Shown here: positions 1-10,162 of the stretch, piece after piece
Layout of the letters: each line of letters opens with the position of its first letter
Numbering within the stretch: position 1 is the stretch's first letter
DNA from: Symbiodinium natans
Lineage: Eukaryota > Sar > Dinophyceae > Suessiales > Symbiodiniaceae
Reading direction: 5' to 3'
Length of the DNA stretch: 64,000 nt
Assembly (NCBI GenBank): GCA_905221605.1
Contig: CAJNDS010001169.1
Span: 682,001-746,000 of the forward strand
Notes under the pieces: model-generated
What the model was told of the DNA's origin: nothing
Database searches by the model: none
What the model saw: the letters and a program-made list of their open reading frames with translations, nothing else
Position numbers and translations under genes: made by a program

Positions 1-75
1 CTGAAGGGCTTACGGGAAGTTACGGACACAGGGCTTGTTCACCCGGGTTTGGCGTAAAAGGTGTTTGGGTTCCAG

Positions 76-175
76 GGTCTTCTCGGAAGAACACCTCAAG
101 GCCCAGGCCCAGGAGCTTGCGCTGTTCAGGATCCCTCTCGGTGCGATGTCACTGGAAACCCCGGGTGTTGCTAGG
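76..175 (+). CDS. Exon-like segment
   Basis: Frame VFSEEHLKAQAQELALFRIP, then LGAMSLETPGVAR, after a TTCCAG acceptor and before a GCTAGG|GTGTCT donor. Unrecognised. Confidence 0.4.
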
Positions 176-313
176 GTGTCTTCAAGTGTACTTGGGGGTG
201 GGGAGTGGGAGTGGCAAGCGTTAGGGCCTTAGAGGTTGTGCTGGTGCTGCAACACTGCCAAAGTTTACTCGCAGATTCCGATACCCGATCGACCCTAAAC
301 CCATGCTTCCCAG

Positions 314-380
314 GCTGGCAAGGAAGGAGGCGGCCCATGCCGCGCAGGCTCAGAATCTCGTGTTCTTTACATCGCCCTGA
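314..380 (+). CDS. Exon-like segment, Ala/Gln-rich helix
   Basis: After TTCCCAG the frame reads LARKEAAHAAQAQNLVFFTS, then P and a stop next to a CCCTA-type tract. Its style matches the next segment (482-555), so they may be neighbouring exons. Confidence 0.35.
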
Positions 381-481
381 TCCCTAATCCCTATACCCTA
401 TAAACCCTACACTTCATAAACTCCAAGAGGACAATGGGGGTATCAGCCGTGACCCCAAAACCGAATGTTGAACAGCCCTAG

Positions 482-555
482 AAACTCGCGGTGGAGGTTG
501 AGGCCGAGCTCATCTCCATGTCGCCAAAGAAAGAGCAGGCTCGACTCAAGTCAGA
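482..555 (+). CDS. Exon-like segment, charged helix
   Basis: After CCCTAG the frame reads KLAVEVEAELISMSPKKEQA, then RLKSEFW, running into a TTTAGGG-like tract with GTTTCGGG as a possible donor. Probably coiled coil. Confidence 0.4.
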
Positions 556-730
556 ATTTTGGGTTTCGGGTTCAGGGTTTTGGAACTAGGGTTAGGGCTT
601 CAAGTCTTCCTATGGAATTAAGCATTGAGGCCTGGCATTCAGGGTGGTTAGGATCCGACAAGACTTCGAAGGCTTCACATTGCGGGCAGGGTTTGGTGCT
701 TGCAGCTCATGGTTTCAAGCTTAGGGTTCA

Positions 731-801
731 GGGGCTCTCGTTGGAGAGCAACTGCCTCGCAGGTGGCCTTCTGTGGAAGAGCGCATCTTGCAAGTTTAGG
801 T
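731..801 (+). CDS. Exon-like segment
   Basis: After GTTCAG the frame reads GLSLESNCLAGGLLWKSASC, then KF. Short and unrecognised. Confidence 0.25.
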
Positions 802-848
802 TTCGGATGTTTCCACGTTGCCTTGCAGAAAGCTTATGGTGACATGAT

Positions 849-935
849 GTAGGGGTTTCCGAAAATAATGGAACCCTAATATAGACCCGCAAATCGCAGG
901 ATTCCCTTCTAACAAGGACCCCCAAGCGCTCAAGC
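849..935. mobile_element. Short inverted-repeat element, second family, copy 3 (inverted)
   Basis: GTAGGGGTTTCCGAAAATAA followed by CCCTAATATAGACCC is the reverse complement of the right half of copies 1 and 2. The other end is degenerate. Confidence 0.4.
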
Positions 936-1222
936 CCCGTAAGCCTATCAATCCTACACCAGACTCCTGGAACCCCTACCCTGCCCCCACAAGACCCCCA
1001 AGCCGGGGTTCAAGGGTTTGGGGGTTTAAGGGGTGTTGGGCGGGTTTTGGGGGGGCTGGGGGGTCGAGGGCATAAGCAGTTGCCTAAACTTCCTAAACCC
1101 TAAACCCTTTACCCTCAACCCTAAACCCTAAACTCTAGAACCTCTCCTGGCAGTCGGGCGCCCCGCCGCAAGAGGCACGGCATTGGTGTTGGGGCTCCTT
1201 TCTGGGCCCTGTAGGGATTTGC

Positions 1223-1303
1223 GGGTTTAGGGTTTAGGGTTTAGGGTTTAGGGTTTAGGATTTAGGGTTTAGGGTTTAGAGTTTAGGGTTTAGGGTTTAG
1301 GGA
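1223..1303 (+). repeat. Interstitial TTTAGGG tract
   Basis: About eleven tandem TTTAGGG units with three variants. A CCCTAAA-type stretch lies at 1094-1136, so the 80 bp between them is flanked by inverted telomeric arms. Confidence 0.9.
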
Positions 1304-1393
1304 TGTTAGGGCGCAGCAGAGCTCTTGCCTTGAAGCCTTGTTCGGGTTTGGGGTTTCGGGCCCTAAGCCATACGCAGCCTCAAAGCCTACTTG

Positions 1394-1462
1394 AAGCTAA
1401 ACCTTTCGGCCCTTGAAGCCCTCATGTGCACCAACATTCACGGAAACCCATGGGGTCTTGTG
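1394..1462 (+). CDS. Exon-like segment
   Basis: The frame reads KLNLSALEALMCTNIHGNPW, then GLVV. The composition is protein-like, with degenerate telomere-like DNA on both sides. Confidence 0.35.
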
Positions 1463-1464
1463 GT

Positions 1465-3627
1465 GTGTTTACGGCTCAGGGTTGAGGGTTCAGGGTTACG
1501 GCGGCTAAGGTTTCAAGTTTCCCCTCTTTCCCCTGTGGTTCATGGTGTGTTCAGGTTTTTAGGGCCTCGGGTTCAGGGTGTGGGTTTAGGGTTTCCCTCG
1601 GGGGTTTTAGGGCTAATTAACGCTCGGGAGTGAACACGGAGCGCGGGCGCATAATAACCCCTGAGTCGCCAAGCAACCCTCAGCCCTGAACAAGCCTGAA
1701 CCCACCCTAGCTCAACCCTGGCCTTAGACCCCTCAAGTTGCCCCACGCGCCCTCTTGGGAGGCTGGTGCGGGTTCCGGCACCCAGATGCAGGGCTACAGA
1801 GGGCTGTTAAATTCAGGGTTGAGGGTTTTGGGGTCGTAGTCTTCAGGGCTTTGGAGTTTCAGGGTTGAGGGCTTGGGCTCGAGGACTCAATGTAGTTTAA
1901 GGTACTTAGGGCTGGGGTTTGGGGCTTTTGTATGGCTTGCAAGGGCTGTAGAATCTTCCAGGCTTCAGGGCGTCTAGAACTTCATGCGCTGGAGACACAG
2001 GGCTTAGGGTTTGGTAGCAATCACCTCTTACCTAGTGAGAACCTAAAACGCACTACTATTCGAAACTAGCAACCCTGGGTTGCCGAAACGACTCGGAAAC
2101 AGCGAAAGAAGCTGGTCACATCAGAAACGAGGGTGCGTCAGAAACCTCTAGCGTCAACGGTGTGGGGTGGGGGGGGGGGGGGGGGGGGCAGGGAAACGGG
2201 GAAGTACGAACCACCGGCGCGACTCAGAAAAGCAGGTCAGAAACTGGCCGCACCTGAATATCAGAAACCAGGGTGCTGTGCATTAAATATTTGGGTTCAA
2301 ACCAGAATCAGCCTCGATTCAGCATTGAGCTGTGCTTGTTTCCGACACAGGCCTGGTTCCGATTTGTCCGTTTTTTGGTTTTCGATGATGAGCTCTAGTT
2401 TCCAGTCTTGCCGTTCGGAATTCCGATTTTGTCGGTATGGTTTCGTTTCAGCCGGTCCGTTTTCCGACTTTTCCTTCGACCAAGTAGGGAGGCTATAAAG
2501 CCCAACCTCCCCCCCCCCCCACCCCCCCACCCCCCCGCCCCCTCCCGTGAACACTCCTCCCTTCAACCTTGAAACCCTAAAATCCCAACACACAGCAGTC
2601 CTTGGGCGTGAGTCACCTCCCATTGTCCAAAACCGATTAGCAGGGCTCCCAACAACTCAGTCTTCCCGAGGCGCAGAAAAAGGCGAGTCTAGTTTGTCTC
2701 GGGCCCCTGACCCCAACTCAACCCAGGCCTTGACCCGAAGCTCACGGGTATTTACAACTGGGGTCACAAGGAGGGTTCCTGTAGCTATAGATTCTAACCA
2801 TGTTAGTATTTTTCGGCCCAGTTGTACCAATCAAATCAAGAACTTTAAGTATAGATTTCAGCATGAGTCATGCTGCCGAGTGAGTCCTATTCAATCCCCT
2901 ACGTATAGGATCCCAGTCGACCTCAGAAACCCGTTACGCAAATGCCCCAAATCCTAAGCCCTAAACCCGCCGCGCCAACCAGGCTCGGACAAAATCGAGA
3001 AGATCAACAGACCTCCCGCGGTGGTGCTCTGAGGAGACACTCGGAAGGACTGAACGTGGCAACCTTAAATCCTAAGCTGTAAGCCCCAGGCCCTCAGGCC
3101 AACTCAAGACATAAAAGCAAGTAGCGGCCGCTTGAACCCACTGGGACCTTTCTGGGTGTAGGGTGCAGGGTCAATCAAAACATGAACCTAGGGAAAGACT
3201 TGGGGACTGACCTCGAGCCACTTGAAAGGCGGGAGAGAGACAGGCAAGCACGAGATCCTATGGCCTTGAACCCTTTAGCCCCTGAAAACGCGAGGAGGCT
3301 TCTAGTGGCAACCTTCGTGCCTTTACTTAGACTTAGGTTTCGGGTTTTGGCAGTGGAACACAGGAGAGCCTAGACCCTACCCCAAACCCTAGGTTGCTGA
3401 TGAGCCTAGACCTTGCCCAAACCCTAAACCCTAAACCCCAAACCATGGAGCATTTGTTCACCCACTGAGGAAATCTTTGGTGGTGGCGATGCCTCCATGA
3501 ATCCTCCCGTGACTGCTTTAACTTGTCTGGGAGAGGAGATCTCGGTACGTGCACAGGGGTTCTTGCTGTAACCTGCCCACAACACCAAAGAGACGTTCAG
3601 ACACCTTAAGTGGTAGGGTTTAGAGTT
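1465..3627. other. No confident gene; degenerate telomere-like host DNA
   Basis: Scattered TTTAGGG/CCCTAAA derivatives, the poly-G and poly-C tracts, and short open stretches such as one around 1750-1818 (APSWEAGAGSGTQMQGYRGL). Nothing recognisable. Confidence 0.5.
2166..2190. repeat. Poly-G tract
   Basis: About 20 consecutive G interrupted once. It can form quadruplex structures and is a likely assembly weak point. Poly-C with scattered A occurs at 2507-2545. Confidence 0.8.
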
Positions 3628-3874
3628 AACTCTAAACCCTAACCTCTAAACCCTAAACCTCCTAAACCCCCTAAACCCCCTAAACCCCCTAAACCCCCTA
3701 AACCCCCTAAACCCCCTAAACCCCCCAAACCCCTAAACCCCCTAAACCCCCTAAACCCCCTAAATCCTAAACCCTAAACCCTAAACCATAAACCCTGAAC
3801 CCTAAACCCTGAACCCTGAACCCTAAACCCTAAACCCTAAACCCTAAACCCTAAACCCTAAACCCTAAACCCTA
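3628..3874 (-). repeat. Long CCCTAAA-type tract with unit drift
   Basis: Starts as CCCTAAA, changes to nine-base CCCCCTAAA units (about 3660-3765), then returns to CCCTAAA with CCCTGAA variants. The blockwise unit change suggests local expansion of variants. Confidence 0.9.
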
Positions 3875-3888
3875 CACCCGCAGCAGAA

Positions 3889-4030
3889 GGCGGGACCGTG
3901 GATCCCTGCAGCAAATGCACTCATATGAGCTCCCTGGAGTGCTATGGGCTCCTGTTGCCGTGCCAGAGGAACCATGAGGGCAAGGCCCCAGCGGAGACTG
4001 AACATAACCAGACGCGTAGTAGTTGTGTGA
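3889..4030 (+). CDS. Exon-like segment 1 of a multi-exon host gene
   Basis: After CACCCGCAG the frame starting GGTVDPCSKCTHMSSLECYG stays open to GTTTAGGG, which supplies a GT donor. A second frame (MHSYELPGVLWAPVAVPEEP) is also protein-like, so the frame is not certain. Confidence 0.3.
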
Positions 4031-4095
4031 GGCTTCGGGTTTAGGGTTTAGGGCGTTCGTGTTCATAGGATCGTTAGGGTTAGGGTTTAGGATTC

Positions 4096-4233
4096 AGGTT
4101 GGAGAGGAGGTTCGGATCCACAGAGGCTAAGTGTCAGAAAAGGTCGGTTGCACAGAACTGTTCTTCTGGGCTGCCAGCAAAATTAGCAGGGTTTGAGATA
4201 CTAGTATTCGGTTCTTGTCTCAGACCTGATGCT
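4096..4233 (+). CDS. Exon-like segment 2 of a multi-exon host gene
   Basis: Open frame LERRFGSTEAKCQKRSVAQN, then CSSGLPAKLAGFEILVFGSC and LRPDAEH, ending at ATAA|GCCCTAAA, a possible GC donor formed by the repeat. Confidence 0.38.
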
Positions 4234-4289
4234 GAGCATAAGCCCTAAACCCTAAACCCTAAACCCGAAACCCTGTTCTTGTGAAGCAG

Positions 4290-4409
4290 TTGTCCGCCGT
4301 TCACTTTGGCGCATGAGCAGCCTGACCTTTGCGACTAAGTTCGCGGAAGACGCAGGGCCGAATTCGAGCAGCTGGCTGAGCCCGCCGAGCCCACTTCGAG
4401 GAAACGCAG
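4290..4409 (+). CDS. Exon-like segment 3 of a multi-exon host gene
   Basis: After GAAGCAG the frame reads VRRSLWRMSSLTFATKFAED, then AGPNSSSWLSPPSPLRGNA, and ends where TTTAGGG repeats begin. The other two frames have stops. Confidence 0.45.
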
Positions 4410-4479
4410 TTTAGGGTTTAGGGTTTAGGGTTTAGGGTTTAGGGTTTAGGGTTTAGGGTTTAGGGTTTAGGGTTTAGGG
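4410..4479 (+). repeat. TTTAGGG tract filling an intron
   Basis: Ten perfect TTTAGGG units. They lie directly between exon-like segments 3 and 4. Confidence 0.9.
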
Positions 4480-4554
4480 TGCCTTCCACCAGAGGGATGG
4501 CGCGACGTCCCTCTTCCCTCAGCCCTGTACAAGACTTTCGAAGTCAAAGTTGAG
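4478..4554 (+). CDS. Exon-like segment 4 of a multi-exon host gene
   Basis: Frame CLPPEGWRDVPLPSALYKTF, then EVKVE, followed by a canonical GAG|GTAAGC donor. It starts directly at the end of the TTTAGGG tract, whose TTTAG|GG fits a dinoflagellate acceptor. Confidence 0.55.
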
Positions 4555-4612
4555 GTAAGCTTACCCTAAACCCTAAACCCTAAATCCTGAATAGTAGGCT
4601 GCGGCTGCTCAG

Positions 4613-4738
4613 CTTGTATTTTTGCGTGAGAGGCAGCTTGTGTCTCACTTTGGCCAAAACATGCCTGTGTACCACCTTAAGCAGAGCGAGGTGGCCTCTC
4701 CACTGCCGGCAGCATCGCCCTCGTCCGTAGATGAAAAG
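4613..4738 (+). CDS. Exon-like segment 5 of a multi-exon host gene
   Basis: After GCTCAG the frame reads LVFLRERQLVSHFGQNMPVY, then HLKQSEVASPLPAASPSSVD and EK, for exactly 126 nt in phase with segment 4, ending at a TTTAGGG tract. Confidence 0.55.
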
Positions 4739-4803
4739 GGTTTAGGGTTTAGGGTTTTGGGGTTTAGGGTTTGGGGTTTAGGGTTTAGGGTTTAGGGTTC
4801 TAG
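4739..4803 (+). repeat. TTTAGGG tract filling an intron
   Basis: About eight units, several of them variant (GGGGTTTA). It is opposite in orientation to the CCCTAAA tract at 4563-4585. Confidence 0.85.
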
Positions 4804-4896
4804 GGTCATGCGCACTTCATCTGGCGTGCTGTGCCGGTTCTTCGGAGGCTGGGAAGCAGCTGCTCAGAACCGGCGAAGGCCCATGCTGGGCTCTAT
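4804..4896 (+). CDS. Exon-like segment 6 of a multi-exon host gene
   Basis: After GTTCTAG the frame, in phase with segment 5, reads GHAHFIWRAVPVLRRLGSSC, then SEPAKAHAGLYK, ending at TATAA|GCCCTAAA. Product unrecognised. Confidence 0.45.
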
Positions 4897-4899
4897 AAG

Positions 4900-5032
4900 C
4901 CCTAAACCCTAAACCCCAAACCCTAAACCCTAAACCCTAAACCCTAAGCCCTAAACCCTAAACCCTAACCCTAAACCCTAAACCCTAACCCTAAACCCTG
5001 ACCCGGAACCCTAAACTCTAAACCCTAAACCT
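4900..5032 (-). repeat. CCCTAAA tract
   Basis: About 18 units with occasional six-base or variant units. Confidence 0.9.
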
Positions 5033-5114
5033 AATTCCTAGTGGTACCCTTTTTCCCTGTTTTAGGTTCTGGCTTCCTTCGTACAGCCCACGCGGCCGTT
5101 TTCCAGGCAACTAG

Positions 5115-5265
5115 ATAACGGCTCCCACAAGAGCATGTCGTTCAAGGCTGGCGCGGATCAAGAAGATAATCGAAAACATGCATCGAAACCCTGTCAACGT
5201 CCTATACTCCGAACGCAAGAACCCGTTTTGCAAGCCTTGCTTGGGAAAAGAACAAACTACCCCAG
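5115..5265 (+). CDS. Exon-like segment 7, Lys/Arg-rich
   Basis: After AACTAG the frame runs 151 nt and includes RLARIKKIIENMHRNPVNVL, then YSERKNPFCKPCLGKEQTTP, ending in a canonical CCCCAG|GTGAGT donor. Strongly protein-like; family unknown. Open frames continue at about 5310-5465 (SDIWRLNSKLLHFWPPTRKS). Confidence 0.55.
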
Positions 5266-5573
5266 GTGAGTTGCGACGGGAAGAATCGTTCCAAGGCACA
5301 ATATACTGCCGCCTTGCGATGTTATGAGTCCATTACTGAGTGACATTTGGCGGTTGAACTCCAAGCTTTTGCATTTTTGGCCTCCAACACGGAAATCGCA
5401 AACAAGAAGTAGGAATAGTGTGGGAATAGAAGTGCTGGCGTCCGTAGAGGTACCCACCGTATTCCTGTAAGGACTTGTAGCTGAGATCGTTCCATCCGCA
5501 CCTGTTGGACCTTGTGGAAAGCCTGGTGGTGATTACACGTCCTTCCCGAAGCCCCATCTCCTGAGCCATATAG

Positions 5574-5634
5574 CCCTAAACCCTAAGCCCTAAGCCCTAA
5601 GCCCTAAACCCTAAACCCTAAACCCTAAACCCTT
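5574..5634 (-). repeat. CCCTAAA tract
   Basis: About nine units, including CCCTAAG variants. Confidence 0.85.
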
Positions 5635-5828
5635 AGGGATTCAAGAGGCAACAGCACACAGCTCTGCAAGCCGGCCCAAGCCGCACGGTTCGAGGCACGA
5701 AATTCACATTCCGCAGGAGAGACGTTGAAACCCTGCGCGGCAGGATTTCTGGAAGCGCGCAGACTTAGAAGCCCTGAAGCTCAATTCAGGGTCCCCAAAC
5801 TCGGAAGCCTCGAGTGGCTTTCAGGGTT
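5630..5828 (+). CDS. Long open segment after a CCCTAAA tract
   Basis: A frame without ATG stays open for about 200 nt: RGNSTQLCKPAQAARFEARN, then SHSAGETLKPCAAGFLEARR and LRSPEAQFRVPKLGSLEWLS. Possibly exonic; unrecognised. Confidence 0.35.
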
Positions 5829-7172
5829 GAGAGTTAGGGAATAGCGTGTGTAGAGTTTACGCAGGGCGTTGGGGGGAATTCTAGCAAAAAGGTCAGCCCT
5901 GGGTCAGAATGTATTTGAGATTGTAGGGCTTAGGGTTGAGGGATTCTAAGATGTGCCGTGTCCTACCCTACTCTGGGTAGCAAGTCGTGCCATATGTCGG
6001 CTCCGCAGAATAAGCCCTATAAAGGCTGCCATGAATGCACCCTAAACCCTAAACCCTAAACCCTAAACCCTAAACCCTAAACCCCAAACCCCAAACCCAA
6101 AACCTGCCCTCCTGAACCCCAAAGCACCTAGACCTCCTAGACTCCAGCATCCCTTCACATGAAAGAGACAGCCTGCGCGATCCTTCGCCACTCTCCGCCC
6201 GCCACCGCAGTGTTGCAAGCCCCCCTCTCAAGCAGAGACCCTCGGATCCTGAACTCTATCTGGCTGGTCCCCCCGAACTCAACTGCTGGTGCGGTGCTTA
6301 CAACACTGTGCGAGACCTTGCAGGAACATCGAAGCAAAGACTGGTACGAGCAAACGCCTCCACAACAATCAGTCTGAAATTCATCGCATGAGGCCCGTGC
6401 AGGGTGCGGGAGGACGGAGGTCCAGAGTAGCTCTTCCAGTAACCCTTTGGCTCAAGTTGCCCCAGAAGCTTCTACAAAGTATGGGGTCAGCTGAAATTGC
6501 CTGTGCAGCCAAAGGGTCAGCCAGCATAGGGATGGAACATCTAAAGAGTTCCGTCTTCAAGGCCCAAACGCTGCTGGAGCCAAGCAAAAGGGCTAAGAAA
6601 CGCCTGAGGCGTTCGATGTAGGTTGGACGGCTTAGGGTTTAGTAAGTTTTTTATTTGGGACTTTTGGATTCGGGCTGGTGGTTGCCCCAAGCCCCAAACC
6701 CTAAATTCTAGAAGTTAAGGGCTTTGGTTTGCCTTATGACATTGTGGGAATAACGTGTGCAACTGACCCGGCTCTTCACGTCTTCCCCCTCCTCGCCCGG
6801 TGTCCCGGCTCCTCTCCTGTGGTCCCTGGAATATCCACCCCCCCACAGAGAGTCCCGCCGAGTCTCCTTGGAGCGCCCACCAACAAATGTCCAGCCCGCG
6901 GAGCCCTGGAGTGCCCACCACCAAGTCCCGCAAGAAGTGCCACCGAGTGTCCTTGGAGTGCCCACCCCCCAGAGAATGCCACAGAAGGTCCGAGAACCGC
7001 CAGGATGGGTCCCAGATCGGTTAGCTGCTGGGTGGGGATGATGGAAGCTCTGTTTGGGAGGGTGGGGAGGAGATGCCTAGGGTCTTCAGTCTATATTATA
7101 TACAGCTTGTCATGATGTGGGTAACCTGTGCCTCTTGGAGGGTTTACAGCACAGCCCAGGTTTACGGCTCAG
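5829..7172. other. No confident gene
   Basis: Contains a CCCTAAA tract (6040-6102) and an open frame ending at 6621 with a basic C-terminus (KRAKKRLRRSM) that may be a last exon. At 6840-6980 are imperfect repeats of about 55 bp related to GAGTGCCCACC that stay open in several frames. Confidence 0.4.
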
Positions 7173-7370
7173 GGTGACATCGATCTGGCCCGTCAAGTAT
7201 GTGAGGTTCAAAGAAACAGGCTATCACTGCAGTTTTCTGGGATTGAGGATTTCAATTGCTTGCTGCTCCTTACTTTCGCTTGGTCCGGCTGGATGCTACA
7301 ATGTACAGATGCCTGCCGCAGCATGTTTAATACTACGGTTTTCGCAGCTTGCAATCGCAGCTTGCAATGA
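7173..7370 (+). CDS. Exon-like segment
   Basis: After GGCTCAG the frame reads GDIDLARQVCEVQRNRLSLQ, then FSGIEDFNCLLLLTFAWSGW, continuing to a stop at 7370. Protein-like; unrecognised. Confidence 0.4.
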   Translation, partial: GDIDLARQVCEVQRNRLSLQFSGIEDFNCLLLLTFAWSGWMLQCTDACRSMFNTTVFAACNRSLQ

Positions 7371-7962
7371 ATGGCAAAATGCCTCAGCACGATCTAAGCC
7401 CTAAACCATCCTAAACTCTCAACCCAAACCCTGAACCCTGAACACTAAACCCTGAAACCAAACCGTAAGCGAGTATGGCCGCAGGGGGCATCTTTCTGCA
7501 ATGACTATCACCCCTTTTCCCGGCATTTGGCCACATTCCTTAGGTTACAGGGCAACCCAGCACTCTATCAGTGGACCCCTTGGGAAACCTAAACCTTATA
7601 TAACCCTAATCCGACCCATCTTGGGGCTTGCAGAACAAAACGTCTTCCCACAGCACTTTGGGGGTCCATCCTTGTGCCCCACTACAGCTTTGTCATGGAA
7701 CTTGCCTTTTAAAGCGTGACGTCCGGGGGTCAGGGCAGTTTCGCATTCAGGGTTTAGGGTTCGGGGTTTAGGGTTCAGGGTTTAAGGTTTGGGGTTTAGG
7801 GTTTAGAGTTTGGCGTATAGAGGTATGAGGACAGTGACTGGGAGTGTTGGGTATGATAGGGGAAATGTGGGCAGATGCACCGACCATCATCTTATCGCAG
7901 ACAGTTCTAGTCTGGTGCTCTTTCGGTGCAGGGTCAGGGTTGGGGGTTTAGGGTTCAGGGCT

Positions 7963-8058
7963 CCCTAAACCCTAAACCCTAAGCCCTAAACCCTAAACTC
8001 TAAACCCTAAACCCTAAACCCTAAACCCTAAACCCTAAACCCTAAACCCTAAACCCTA
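7963..8058 (-). repeat. CCCTAAA tract
   Basis: About 13 units. Directly preceded by degenerate TTTAGGG DNA (7925-7960), so the two orientations meet head to head here. Confidence 0.9.
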
Positions 8059-8297
8059 GGTATGCTTTAAGTTAGTTCGTAGCTGGCGTGCACTGCCGAG
8101 ACCTGGGACGAAGTGGACGAGGTCGTCCATCGAGCTTTCAACGAAGGTGGCGCCGGGCATCCCCAACCATTTTTTTTTTGTGACTGAGGGCGCCCGAAAC
8201 CCTAAACCCTAAACCCTAAACCCTACCAAACCCTAAACCCTAAACCCTATCCCTGAACCCCAAACACTCTAGAAGTCTGAGTTGAAGGAGATGTCAG

Positions 8298-8423
8298 ATG
8301 TTTTGGGGGAACTTGGACATCTGGGTACTGTTTGGAACCGAAGCCGGGAAGCACTTGCCTTCGCCTTCCGAACGGCTTGTTGAGCTGTTGCAGGTGTTGG
8401 AGTTCAGAGATCAAGCTGCGAGG
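8298..8423 (+). CDS. Strong exon-like segment between telomere-like tracts
   Basis: After TGTCAG the frame reads MFWGNLDIWVLFGTEAGKHL, then PSPSERLVELLQVLEFRDQA and AR, running into GGGTTTAGGG, which supplies a GT donor. The other frames are broken or less protein-like. Confidence 0.5.
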
Positions 8424-9029
8424 GTTTAGGGTCGAGGGTTTAGGGTTTGCGGTTTCGGGCTTTGAGTTTAGGGCAGACCCTGACGCCCTCAAGCCCCCAA
8501 GCTCCGGAAGAGCCGTACCCTAGGCTTTGCGGTGCAATGGTCTGCAAGCTCCAGGGCCGAAGGGTTTTGGGGTGCGAGGAAAGCGAAGAAGACCGAATAT
8601 AGGAAAGCGCTCGCGTTTTAGGAAGAGCCTGCATGATGAATGCAAGTTCCTTCTTCAAAGAAGAGTTTGCACAGTTCACATGTTTGGTGAACTCTTGGCA
8701 TCGTAGAGTTTACAAGACAGGTCTTCATGCCAACGTCAAGAACTATTATGCAACACCCGCGTTAGAGAGCAATAGCCGTCATCAAGTCTGTGCACGCAAT
8801 CACCTTGACATCACCACCACTTGGCAAATCTAGAAGCTGAGAAGAAGACTACTGGGAGCAGCGGAAAGTTAAGGAGTAGCTTGCTTGCCATGGCCGTTAA
8901 ACTTTCTTGGGACTTGGGCCATCCAACTTGGTCGTGTGTAGTGGTTTCGTCTTGCAGAAACCTAGCTCAGGAACCCCAAACCTTAAACCCCAAATGGATC
9001 ATGTGAGGGGAACCCTGGAACCCAAAACC
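8424..9029. other. Host DNA with weak open frames
   Basis: Degenerate TTTAGGG (8424-8475), then a 201 nt ATG frame at 8633-8833 (MMNASSFFKEEFAQFTCLVN) that could be exonic, then an uncertain frame to 9006. Confidence 0.3.
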
Positions 9030-9095
9030 CCAAACCCGAAACCCTAAACCCTAAACCCTAAACCCCAAACCCTAAACCCTAAACCCTAAACCCTA
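9030..9095 (-). repeat. CCCTAAA tract
   Basis: About nine units, just upstream of an exon-like segment. Confidence 0.88.
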
Positions 9096-9115
9096 ATTTT
9101 CTGGAGTGAGGCCAG

Positions 9116-9190
9116 TCTACCGACCGCGCCTTAGAGCTAAACCTTGCGGACCTCGTGGCCAACCTCAGCCAGGCGCAAAAAAGACCAAAG
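9116..9190 (+). CDS. Exon-like segment, 25 codons, phase 0-0
   Basis: GGCCAG acceptor and CCAAAG|GTTTCC donor. The frame reads STDRALELNLADLVANLSQA, then QKRPK. A CCCTAAA tract lies upstream and TTTAGGG downstream. Confidence 0.5.
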
Positions 9191-9519
9191 GTTTCCCGAA
9201 TCTGTGGGGTTTGTTGTAGAGTTTAGGTTTGGTGTTTAGGGTTTAGGGTTCGGGTATTGTGGTTAATGTTGGACCTGGTTTAGTAGGGGCCTCCTCTATA
9301 AAGTCAATTTGGCTGTGTTATTCAGGACACCCTGACTGTTTGGGGGTCCCTCTTAAACGGCAAATCGTCCGGGCGCCGTAAGAAAATTCCCCGTGGCACG
9401 CCTTTAAAAAAGATTGCCGGGCATCGCTGCCCCTTTTCAGCTTATCTAAACTCCTCCCCATCAAAATCATATAAACCTCCGGGAGCGGCAGATGCAGTTT
9501 TTGTGTTTGTCAAGTCAAG

Positions 9520-9690
9520 AGTTTTTCGGAAAAGCCCCAAGCTTGACAAGCAGGAAGAATCCGTAAATTGCATTTGGGCTGCAGAACAGGGGACCCGTTT
9601 CACCCTGTTTTTTGGCCCAGGGGCCTCTTGCAGCCTCCACCAGGAATTATCTCGTGCGGGAAGCTTGGCGGTTGTCCCGATGAGGTTTTA
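9520..9690 (+). CDS. Exon-like segment
   Basis: The frame includes SVNCIWAAEQGTRFTLFFGP, then GASCSLHQELSRAGSLAVVP, and stops at TTTTAG. Unrecognised. Confidence 0.3.
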
Positions 9691-10004
9691 GAGTTTACGG
9701 TTCGAGGTTGTTGTCCGCCCCAACGCCGAGGCCCCCAAGAACTAAGGCCTTTCTCCATGCGGGCTTGCAGCCGAACTCGACAAACACCTACACCTGGGTT
9801 TAGGAGGGGTTAGGAGGGCTTAAGAGGGAGCCCTGAAGCTGGACACCAAACACCCTCCTCACTGCTAACCCCCTAAAAACCTCGAAGCCTTAAACCCTTA
9901 AGCCCGCAACCCTATACGACCTGAATCCCTAATCCCTTACGCCCTGAACTAACGGGGTTCAGGCTTCAGGGTTTAAGGTTCAACCTTAAACCCGTAAAGT
10001 CCGA

Positions 10005-10097
10005 ACCCTAAACCCTAAACCCTAAACCCTAAACCCTAAACCCTAAACCCTAAACCCTAAACCCTAAACTCTAAACCCTAAACCCTAAACCTAAATC
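10005..10097 (-). repeat. CCCTAAA tract
   Basis: About 13 units with one TCTAAAC variant. Confidence 0.9.
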
Positions 10098-10104
10098 CTC
10101 ACAG

Positions 10105-10162
10105 ATCACCGGCCCCGACTCCTTTGGCGACTCGGACGGCCTGCCGCCGTCTCCATGCCGAG
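10105..10162 (+). CDS. Exon-like segment, acidic/Pro-rich
   Basis: TCACAG acceptor and CCGAG|GTGCCA donor. The frame reads ITGPDSFGDSDGLPPSPCR. Flanked by CCCTAAA upstream and TTTAGGG-like DNA downstream. Confidence 0.45.

Noticed and set aside
3628-5032. A chromosome end
   Set aside because: The tracts occur in both orientations and throughout the window, separated by unique DNA, so they are interstitial repeats.
6840-6980. Pro/Cys-rich tandem protein repeats
   Set aside because: Imperfect GAGTGCCCACC-type DNA repeats stay open in several frames on both strands, which argues for a repeat rather than a gene.
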